This document shows, piece after piece, positions 1-8,887 of a DNA stretch of 24,026 bases. This stretch comes from Azolla pinnata. Taxonomy: Eukaryota; Streptophyta; Polypodiopsida; Salviniales; Salviniaceae. The notes below the pieces were generated by a model. It searched no databases, was not told where the DNA came from, and worked only from the letters and a program-made list of their open reading frames with translations. The stretch lies in assembly GCA_037176905.1 (NCBI GenBank), contig JBBBWG010020000.1, positions 60,258 to 84,283 on the forward strand. Reading direction: 5' to 3'. The translations under genes and the position numbers were made by a program. Position 1 is the first letter of the stretch; every line of letters begins with the position of its first letter.

Positions 1-777
1 AGAAACCGTGATACAGCCATTAGAAATCGTGATACAGATTTGATAGAAATTGAACACATAAGCACCTTTGAGGCAAGTAACCTCGACCATAATTCGATGG
101 ACAAGAAAGACAAATAACTGAAGAGACCGACCTTAAGAAGTGGGATAGGGTTCGGAAAGAGTAAGAAAATGAAATGCTTAAGAAACCTTCACAAGAGACT
201 TTTTGATTGACAAGATAGGAAGAGAGGCGTGTTCAAGATTAACAGTGGATGGGTTTCATGGGCATGAAGAAGGAATCATGAGAAGAAATCATGAGAAGAC
301 AGAGTTTGATAATGGAGCCTTTACAGACCAATGGCGAAACCCTTCTCAGATAGAGCTTGACAGAAGAGACAGCGAAACACAAGCTATGAAATGTATGGTG
401 GGTCTGATGGAGCTTATGCAGGAAGGAACAAAGCTTGAAGATGGGTTTAGCAGACAAGGAAGGGACCATAATGAGCATGGTAGAGAGTCAAGAAAGAGTT
501 GTGGATGGTGGTGATGGTGGGCTTGTTTGGAAGCTCTTGATGGCTGTTCTCCTTTTGTAGCTAGCTAGCAATCCTAGGCTGTGGGTCCCCCATCCTCTTC
601 ACATCATTACAGAATGAGTTTTGCCTCTTGTTGTGAGTAAGATTTGGACATTACTATGGGCACTATGGCACATTGTCAAACATCTTATTGGCAATTGCAA
701 CAGATGACTGATGCTAATGCTACCTACCATCACTAGTTTTGCTTCTCTGGTTGGGAAAAAAAAAAACTTGATATGAG
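1..777. other. Intergenic, no recognised gene
   Basis: No gene is recognised here. A short near-duplicate (AGAAACCGTGATACAG, then AGAAATCGTGATACAG) opens the window. A stretch open from 203 to 514 has no early ATG and its translation, rich in charged residues, resembles no family I know. It could be transposon debris, but nothing in it is diagnostic. Confidence 0.5.
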
Positions 778-819
778 CCCTAAACCACGAAACCTATACC
801 CTAAATCCGAAACCCTAAA
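778..819. repeat. Degenerate telomere-type repeats (CCCTAAA)
   Basis: Three exact CCCTAAA units lie at 778-784, 799-805 and 813-819, separated by spacers that are themselves near-matches such as AACCTATA and CCGAAA. CCCTAAA is the usual plant telomere unit on this strand. Such short interstitial runs can be remnants of telomeric insertion at repaired breaks, or telo-box promoter motifs. No adjacent gene start is visible, so a promoter role is not supported here. Confidence 0.75.
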
Positions 820-822
820 CCA

Positions 823-2166
823 TACCCCACTCCAAGAATACAAGTGTTGGAGAGAATGATCGATTGAGTTCCTCGTTCTGCGTTCTCTCCTTGTTCAGTT
901 CACCCCACTACGCAATGCTATCAGCCATATCCTTTATGTCGAGAGCATAAACAACATTCTCTTGAGATCGACCAAAAGAGCAGCCGAAGTATCATTGCAA
1001 ACTGATTGCTAGGATTCCATGGGCTCTATCTAAAGGCATCCGAAGATTATTATGGAAGTTGCTCCTCGAATGGTCGTGTGTGTGGCGGCCTCTAAACACT
1101 CTCTTTGACGCCACGGTATGGTTTCAGGTATGATACTGTTTCAAATACAATACATTGGTCGATCAAAACTTGCATTGATCTTCATATCCATGGTTTTTCA
1201 TTTGTTTTTTCATCTTGGAATGAGTGGCCATGCACGCAACACATCACATGTGTATGCTTTCAGCATGGCCATGCACGTCCAAACACTTAAATATGTGGTC
1301 ATGTAGGCCTTCTTATATATGATCTATCATCACCAACTTGTCCAGCAATGTCCAGTATTTATCTTATTGGCCGACACTGTTCTGATTAGAGATTAGATTA
1401 TTTCAACGCAGTTGCAACCCAAATCCAATTATACTTGACTAAACTTCTTAAGCCTAACCGAATGCCGAATTGTTGCAGTTGTAGAATTCGGTGAGTGCAT
1501 GGATAGAATACGGCTCTAACTTGAGTCATTCGAAATTTTCAACTAATTAGTCACTTAATTAGAGGGTCACGTCAAACGAATTGACTTAAAATGCTATGCA
1601 GGGTAGCCGAAGCAACATGTCCTTCCGTGGCATGTGAAGAAAGGATCAATTGACATGAGAGAGGGATTAAACAATGGTCACAAATCCATAAGAGACCGAT
1701 GATTTGACTGGGACAAACAAACACAAAGATTTGATCATATCACTTGACTACATAAATAGTTTGGGATTATGAGAATATAAGTGGACCCCATGAAATGTTC
1801 ATATTTTCAAGTCCATGCGATTCCGTCACAAATAGAAATTATTCAGCCAATAGATATAGATATGCTTTTGTTGTACGAAACACTAAGTAAAAAGAGTACA
1901 ACATAGCAAATTCTACATATTATTCGTTAATTCCTCTTGTTAACAAGCACAATTGAGCTTTGTAACTCACCGAAAACTTTGGGAGGTCATCCGAATCGGC
2001 TATATTATGAGGAAATTCTGAAGAATGCCCATAATCATATATGCGTCGATTGACCCCGTGTGTGAAAAAGACAAGTTGAAACCATCAAAGTAGACAATCA
2101 AAACAAGTTAGGACAAAATGTATATCAAAAGTAGTAAGAACTACTGCCACACAAAGACCTTGAGAT
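823..2166. other. Intergenic, nothing recognised
   Basis: No convincing coding, RNA or mobile-element signal on either strand. The short open stretches near 1105-1306 resemble nothing known. An 11-base word, GGCCATGCACG, occurs twice between about 1225 and 1280, which is a minor local repeat. Confidence 0.5.
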
Positions 2167-2453
2167 ATAGCTTCGCTTGCGCCATGCAATCAGATCCTAT
2201 ATTGTCTCATCTATCAAAATGGATCCTAATGCTAAGTACATTGAGTCACATTTTACAAACATACAGTGGCGCATTGCTCATAACATTCTTTTATGACAAT
2301 AACAACACAAATTTTGAAGGCCTCAATAAATAGCTTCTCTTGCGCTATGCAATTAGTTCTCATCTATCAAAATGACCCTATACTAACTACATTGAATCAC
2401 ACTTTACAAAAATATAGTGACACATTGGTCATGACATTCCTTTATCACAACAG
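2167..2453 (+). repeat. Diverged direct duplication, about 163-base period
   Basis: Unit 1 (2167-2306) and unit 2 (2330-2453) align along their whole length. Shared landmarks in order are ATAGCTTC-CTTGCGC-ATGCAAT, CATCTATCAAAATG, TACATTGA-TCACA-TTTACAAA, and CATGACATTC or its variant followed by TTTAT. Unit 2 lacks a block of roughly 14 bases near its start and carries scattered substitutions. The copies are old and do not share an open frame. It may be part of a larger decayed element, but no terminal repeats or transposase are visible. Confidence 0.8.
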
Positions 2454-4147
2454 AGGTCAAGGGTCAGGTTATCATGGGGTATGTGGCGCATATGACTAGC
2501 ACTTTATTGCCATTTCCAATTTCATGTAGATCCTTCGATTTTCTCAAATCTCTCAAACCAATGGATGTGTTGAATTGTGTAAATACAACACTTGTAACTT
2601 TTCAAGAGTGCATTCATACACATGTTAAATTGATATCGCAAAGCTCTGCTATGTATGGTTTTCTTGGTTGTTTTCATCTCGCATGCATTCTCGTGTTTTA
2701 TTGAGAGGTTGCATAGGCTTATGCTTTTGAAGAAGGCTTATGTTATTTAATCATTATTAAATAACAATATTGTCGGATGTGCATAGTAAATATATGTTTT
2801 AACAAAATTTGACTTCCATTTTTTTTATAGGAAAGTAAAGGTACAAACTTTACATGAACATTCTTTACTTTACTCTCTTGACATAGTTTTTTGACCACAA
2901 ATGGGTTAACTTTGTATTTGCATATAATAACCAAGCGTTGAGATTCAATTGTCATAAAATATTTTATTTGTTAGAGTGTTCCCTGTAAGTGAGCTTATAT
3001 AAGCATGAATTGTTGTTTTTACCTAAAGATCTAAAAATTCTCATGATTATTGTCACCTTTTCAAGTAGTTTGACAGGTCGACGAATAAGTGTGAGGGATT
3101 GTAGTTATATAATGAGTATACGAGTGACATAGTCACGAGATAAATAGAAGAGTCATATTATATTTATTATCTAACATATGTCAAACTATATACATGGAGA
3201 CAATGTAATGAGTTTTTGTGTTATAGATTCGCATAAAGTTATTATTAATATAAAATATTAGTTTAAGGTTTGAACTTATGGTTATTTTGATATAATATTT
3301 TATCGTGATAATTATAATAATATATTTTTATTTATAGTATATATTTATTGATATAGTAATACTTATATAATATTGTATGAGCACTAATCGTTGTTTTTGG
3401 GTTTACACGAGACTGTCGAGTAGTATTCTTGCATAAATGCGAAGTGATGGCCATGAGTGAGCTGAAACATGTTTTATATATTTATTATTATTTAATTTAC
3501 TACATCCATTTATAATGAGGTAATAATATTTACGAATGTTTTAAGAGCTAGTAAGTACATAATTATAATTTTCGGCCTTATATGTGATTGCAAAGTAACA
3601 TGCTTATATAATTGCTAAGTAATAGTAATAAATGAGTTATATAAAAGGTTATTCTTGAACTATTTTGGTTTAACATTAAACTTGGATATTCTTATATTAA
3701 AAGTATTATAATAATATTATCTATAATATTTTTGTTCTAATTATTATTTTATTTTCTTGTCAATTTTTTGTATTAAATGTTTGTCATTGTTTATGAGCTT
3801 TGGCCGTTTCGTATCTCACATACTTGACTTCTCTTACTTACAATTACTACCAACCCTTGACATATGCACTCGTGAATAAGATAACTAGTAAGTGGAAGAG
3901 AGCAAGACATATTGTGTAACATAATCCTTGTTGAGTTAGCTCAGTGCTATCAAAGTGAGCCACATTACATTGTAAGAAATTTACTGGTTGTATTATACCA
4001 CCAAGGGTATGTAAGTTGACAAAGGAGAAACTACTCCTCCCACTTACAATTTAGGTTAGTGAGGCTCCATCCCCATGACGAACGTGTCTGGTCTTGAATT
4101 AGCTTGAGTTATTACGAGCTAAGCTCGTAGATAATGATCAAGGAGGA
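2454..4147. other. Very AT-rich intergenic stretch
   Basis: No coding signal is seen. Base composition is strongly AT-biased, especially 3240-3370 and 3660-3780. A perfect 10-base-arm palindrome (GTTATTTAAT, loop CATT, ATTAAATAAC) lies at 2742-2765. The composition would suit decayed transposon or matrix-attachment DNA, but no terminal repeats or motifs decide this. Confidence 0.5.
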
Positions 4148-4204
4148 TAGTATTATGGTTAGTATCGAAGAATTGTATTAAAAGGAGTCAAGTTCAAACC
4201 TTGA
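4148..4204 (+). other. tRNA-like remnant with A box and perfect T-arm (SINE head?)
   Basis: TAGTATTATGGTTAGTAT at 4148-4165 differs at two positions from the A-box/D-arm region I recall for plant tRNA-Asp. At 4188-4204 there is a perfect T-arm: stem TCAAG, loop TTCAAAC, stem CTTGA, with the loop fitting the B-box pattern TTCRANY. The spacing between the two equals that in a tRNA. The acceptor and anticodon stems do not pair, so it is not a working tRNA. It is most likely a decayed tRNA or the head of a tRNA-derived SINE. The 3' end of such an element is not defined. Confidence 0.45.
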
Positions 4205-4515
4205 TACCAGTATATGTTATTTTGGTTACACGGATTACGTCAAAGCAAAGCACAGATTCATCGAAACAAAATTTGCAATTCTGAGAATCGATTTGCCGAA
4301 AGCCCTTCTAAAGTCTCATTCTGTTTTATTATCAATACATAGAGACTAATATGGTTGGAAAAATTCATGAGAAAAAACAAATAAGATAATAAGAAAATAA
4401 GAAACGATGGAGGGACGGACAAGTGTGAAACCCCGAAACGCTCAGAAGGCAATGGGAGCCGTTCGATGTAGCCCGGCTGATCTGACGGCGGAGGTGGCAC
4501 GCATTTGCATGGAAG

Positions 4516-4531
4516 CGCGGATCGATCCGGG
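4516..4531 (+). promoter_or_regulatory. Histone octamer element in inverted pair
   Basis: CGCGGATC at 4516-4523 exactly matches the plant histone-gene octamer (Oct) motif associated with S-phase and meristem expression. It is followed directly by GATCCGGG, a one-mismatch inverted copy, making a 16-base near-palindrome. A further partial copy, GATCCGTC, sits at 4581. The pair lies about 70-80 bases upstream of the TATA box of the H4 gene. Confidence 0.8.
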
Positions 4532-4598
4532 TCGGAAAGCTCCCAGCCGCTGGATCGGCCAGATAAACACCTACGGCCAGGATCCGTCGCCTTGGTCC

Positions 4599-4604
4599 TA
4601 TAAA
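4599..4604 (+). promoter_or_regulatory. TATA box of the histone H4 gene
   Basis: TATAAA sits 109 bases upstream of the H4 ATG in the only GC-rich stretch of the flank. It predicts transcription start near 4630 and a 5' leader of roughly 80 bases. Confidence 0.8.
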
Positions 4605-4631
4605 GCCAGAAGCTGAAGAGCATGTCGATGA

Positions 4632-5024
<393 letters not shown>

Positions 5025-5553
5025 GCGTTTGAAGCCTTCCACTTACAGTTTTTTGCTCCAATTTCCTCTGGTGTTTTTCAACACCACCATTAACCTGTGA
5101 TGTGGATCACTCTGGTTACACCCGTTGCTTTGTAATGATATAATTCGTAGTATAGTTGGTAGTAGTTTTAGTTAGGAGGCGGAACCCTGATTGAAAATTT
5201 CTTGGTGTAAAATTATATTCTCATTTAACAGTCACAATTTGGGCCGTGGCATTAGCTGTATATGTGGTAATGGAATTCTTGATTCTGTACTATGATAGTT
5301 GGATTGTTGGTCTTATTTGTAGAGAACAGTCTGAGTTCTTTTGTTGATGTTAATCCCTGGATTGAAAATGTGGAGGTACTGCTAATTCCTATTGAATGAT
5401 GAAATGAATTAAGTGTTGTTGCTGACTTGTCTACATGTAGAGCAAAATGGGTTAGGAGTTCGCTGTTCCATTTATGATTTATGAAGCTTGCTTCATTTTG
5501 GTTTTGAAGAAACATAATCATGAGATTTTGCTCCGTCTAGATTATGTCCGTGT

Positions 5554-5793
5554 GGAGATTGTTGAAAGTAGTGCCTCTTTTTTCCAATCCACATAAGGCT
5601 TTTTAGTGATCAGGTTACTTATGTGGTGGAAATGTTATTTCTTTCAGTAAATTTGTACCAATTCTGAGGGTATCACTTGGAGATTGTCGAAATTAATGCA
5701 TCTTTTTCCAATCCACATGAGACTTTTTAGTGATCAGGTTACTGTGTGTGGGAATGTTATTGCTTTCATTAAATTGTGTACCAATTCTGAGGT
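5554..5793 (+). repeat. Tandem direct duplication, 125-base period
   Basis: Unit 1 (5554-5678) and unit 2 (5679-5793) share GGAGATTGT-GAAA, a TCTTTTT run, CCAATCCACAT, CTTTTTAGTGATCAGGTTAC, GGAATGTTATT-CTTTCA and ACCAATTCTGAGG in the same order. Small indels and substitutions put the duplication well in the past. It lies downstream of H4 and has no coding content. Confidence 0.85.
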
Positions 5794-6560
5794 TATTGTG
5801 ATACAAGTCTAAATTCTAAACTTTCATTGCCAATGGAACTTTTGCGTTTCATTTGGATATGCATCCATTGTGACAGATCTTTGTGTAAACTTTTACTGAT
5901 GAGAGGTGGAGGTGTTTGAGTTATGGAGGTGTTTGGCATTTTGCTAATATCAACTTTGGTGGCCTTACTTTCTTATGATGAAATTGCATGTCTCTTTAAG
6001 TTTTGGGTTGAATGAATTGTTATTTCACAACACGACACCCATTGGCATGTGTGTGTTTTTACAACTTGTGCCCCCTCTTTGAATCCTTTCACTTTAGGCA
6101 AACGGATATGCTTTGATAGATTGCAGACCATAGAGTTTTAACTAGATTCGTGAGTTTGTGTGTTGAATGAAACAGGTGGGAAAGCTTATCATGATATAAA
6201 TAGAGAAGCCCAAGTATTTTTATCTTAGTAAGGTTACTAAGATTTCCTTAATTCAAATCGAATGACTAGATTCTTTGATAGATGATCCTCATCAAAATTA
6301 GGTGTTTGCTTTGGTTCTTTGTGTCTACTTGTCTTGACAAAGCTTTTTTTACGAGGCTCGTGATTCCAAGTTGAATAGAACTAATGGGAAAATTGATCGT
6401 TATCCGGATGAAGTTGCTGAAGTATTTGCATCGCATTAGGGTCGTTGATATCCGCGTAACTAAAATGAAAGGGATATATGCTTCGATCAATGACTCCCAT
6501 CAAAATTTCGCTCCAGCTTTGGGCTCGTTGATGCTATTAGCTCTCAGCAGAGTGTTACTC

Positions 6561-6597
6561 GGCGCGCGATTGAGTGCAAAACGAAAGGAACGCGAAA
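6561..6597 (+). promoter_or_regulatory. Possible E2F-like sites upstream of the helicase gene
   Basis: GGCGCGCGA at 6561 and ACGCGAAA at 6590-6597 stand out as GC-rich words in AT-rich DNA. The second matches seven of eight positions of the E2F pattern GCGSSAAA. This would suit an S-phase or DNA-repair gene, but it rests on a short motif only. Confidence 0.25.
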
Positions 6598-6667
6598 ATT
6601 CATATCATTATCCAAACTAAGGTCAAAGTATTTGGATCTAATTAGTGTCATTAACATTTGCTTTAAT

Positions 6668-6726
6668 ACAAATCAAGAAGATTTGCTTCCCACAAATCAA
6701 GAAGATTTGCTTCACACAAATCACAC
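6668..6726 (+). repeat. 24-base tandem repeat in the helicase 5' leader
   Basis: Two copies of a 24-base unit beginning ACAAATCAAGAAGATTTGCT (6668-6691 and 6692-6715, one mismatch) are followed by a partial third copy to 6726. Each unit contains the near-palindrome AATCAAGAAGATTTG. The array ends 51 bases before the ATG, so it is probably transcribed as 5' UTR. The frame is open through it, but no in-frame ATG lies upstream of 6777. Confidence 0.85.
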
Positions 6727-6776
6727 AAAAATTTAGAGAAGACTATTTTGCTTCTCTCTCTGCAAGGGACTTAGCC

Positions 6777-8785
6777 ATGGCTGGCGAGCAGGAGCTCGCG
6801 CCGCTGAACGAGATACAGATTCGCAAGCTCGACGGCCAGAGCTTCAGCGTGATCAGTCGAGCTGATGATTCTGTTGCAGATCTGAAGCGATCGATCCTAC
6901 AAAACAAGGATTCCTGTGTGCCAAGCCGCACCTTCCATCTCTTCCTTCGAGTATGTCCTTCCTTCATTTTTCCGAGATTCTTTGCATCGTTGTGTGTAGA
7001 AGGACGCACGATAATCAATAGCGAGTCGGAAGAGAAGCACGGCAGTTTTGCAAGTTGCTGTTTTTATGAGCTAACGAAAACGAGGAGAGTCTTTGGCTGG
7101 TCAGAAATGGAAATACAGTTCGTAAGATTTACGGGGAAGGTTCATTTTGTGCAGCTATTGTTTTTTATTATACAGAAACGCAGCTGACGATGGTATGCCA
7201 GAGAAAATGGATTATGCTATATTTACAGAAACATAACTGCATTTCAGATAACTAATCTTCATTGAGCAACATGGAGGTCGTCGAGTAAGTTTTGACAGAG
7301 AAGCGCTCATAGCAATCATACAGAAGTGGAACGGTTTATTGGGATGCATTGGGATTAGACAGAGACAGAACATATTGACCCTCATAAGATGAAATTAACT
7401 CACAAAGAGATGGAGGTCAAGACAAATGTATGTTAGGAATCCATAATAGCCCGTTTCTTTATTGTGGGTAAGCTTTAGAAAGGAAAAACACTGATGCTCT
7501 TCAGACATAAATAGAGCAGTGTGGACTGCTTTGATGATAATCTGGTTGAGTTTTGTAAAGGAATGCCTATCATCCTCATTATTAATGCAATGTAGAAGTT
7601 TTTGCACCTTTGCAGTTTATCTCTGATTGAAAACTAGGTGCTAGTCCTCGTAGCCACCGACCATTAATTTCATAGTACTCGATTGCGTAAGATTGTAAGA
7701 GTAGGAATCAACTCCAGAACTTTGGTCTATGGTCGTCAGAATCATTCCATGATGCATGCTTTTTCTTCCAAAGAAAAACTTTCCATCAACTAGTATTCTC
7801 TCTTACTATTTGAAGTGAGTTCTATTATTACACAAATAGGCTTAACAATTTTACAGGGAAAATGATCTCCGCCACTCAGGTTTACAGAATTTCCTAAGTG
7901 GCACAAATGATGAAAATGTTGCAGTGTCTGATTTCCTGGAGCATTTCCAATCATTGTAACTAATTGTGATGTTTCAAGGATTGGGTAATAATTGAGTGAC
8001 ATTTTTAGAAATATGCTAAACTGGAATCGTTTTTTGATCTTTCTCCCTGTTGGTTTTGATGTGTTCTTCTGTTCTCATTTGAGCTATGTTTTGATGTTCC
8101 AAATTATGATTTGGTGTGATAAATTGTTTTGTAGGGATCAAAGCTCAAATCTGAGGAATTGATTAAATCTCTTGGGTTGAAGGAAGATGACTTCATTATC
8201 TTAATTCCATATGCAAAGAGAGCAGAAACTACTTGTGTTACTTACACAAAGGATAGCGATTCATTAGAAAACCACAGACCTACCAATGAACGTGTATCTG
8301 GTAAAGATTATTTTGGAGGGGCAAAAGGCAATTCTCTAGCAAGTTTTCAAGATGCAGAAAACAGTCCTCAAGAAGGATGTGTAACCATGAATTATGCTGA
8401 TTCTGTGTGGGATACTATTGCAGCTGATCTTCGTTTATGGCAAACGACTATTGAAAAGGAAGTCAGTATTTGTGATGCCAAGAAAGTTCTGAAAAAAAGG
8501 CATTTAGATGAACTGGAAGGGTGTTCAATGAAAGAAGTCATGAAACAGACAAGACATGGGACTAAAAAACCTAAGCAAATCGAGACTAGTGGGATTTTCC
8601 CCTCTGTATTGGAGAGATATTATCGTATTTTTCGATCATTGAACATGGTTTATGGATTTTTACAAAAGCAACACATGCAAGCAACATGGCAAAATTTGAA
8701 AACAGCAGTTCAACAGCTTTATGGCGATACAGAACAAGAAATCAGAATCTCTGACATAGAAACTCTAGCTTTACTTTTTCCAAAG
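6777..8785 (+). other. HRQ1: HRQ1 exons 1-2: ubiquitin-like domain and N-terminal linker
   Basis: Exon 1 is 6777-6950 and exon 2 is 8135-8785, both phase 0 at their joins. Exon 1 gives [14 protein letters not shown] (strand 1), [10 protein letters not shown] (helix) and FHLFLR. Exon 2 continues [20 protein letters not shown] and IILIP, completing a ubiquitin fold of about 80 residues. No C-terminal di-Gly follows, so it is a fused interaction domain rather than a processed modifier. Exon 2 then encodes a hydrophilic stretch with a basic patch (KKVLKKRH, later KKPK) that could be a nuclear localisation signal, and ends LALLFPK. Confidence 0.88.
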
Positions 8786-8855
8786 GTGAAATCTTTTTTT
8801 TCTTTAGGTCATTTTAGCCTCCTTCAGACATTCATATATACATTTATTCACATAT

Positions 8856-8887
<32 letters not shown>

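Larger units (their letters stand above)
5025..6667. other. Intergenic between H4 and the helicase gene
   Basis: This holds the H4 3' end and the helicase promoter or leader. Beyond the duplication at 5554-5793 no gene is supported. A TATA-like TATAAATAGA lies at 6195-6204, but it is about 570 bases from the helicase ATG, so its use is uncertain. A 78-codon open frame from ATG 6384 to 6620 resembles nothing known and could be an upstream ORF if transcription starts that far up. Confidence 0.5.

Noticed and set aside
203..514. 103-codon open frame near the left end
   Set aside because: It begins without an ATG, has no recognisable domain and no promoter or splice context. It may be transposon debris but this cannot be supported.
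3935..3965. TTAGCTCAGTG as a tRNA A box
   Set aside because: No B box or paired stems follow at tRNA distance; the word alone is too short.
4503..4510. ATTTGCAT, the animal Oct-1 octamer, in the H4 promoter
   Set aside because: It matches the animal H2B octamer by sequence but POU factors are absent from plants; probably chance.
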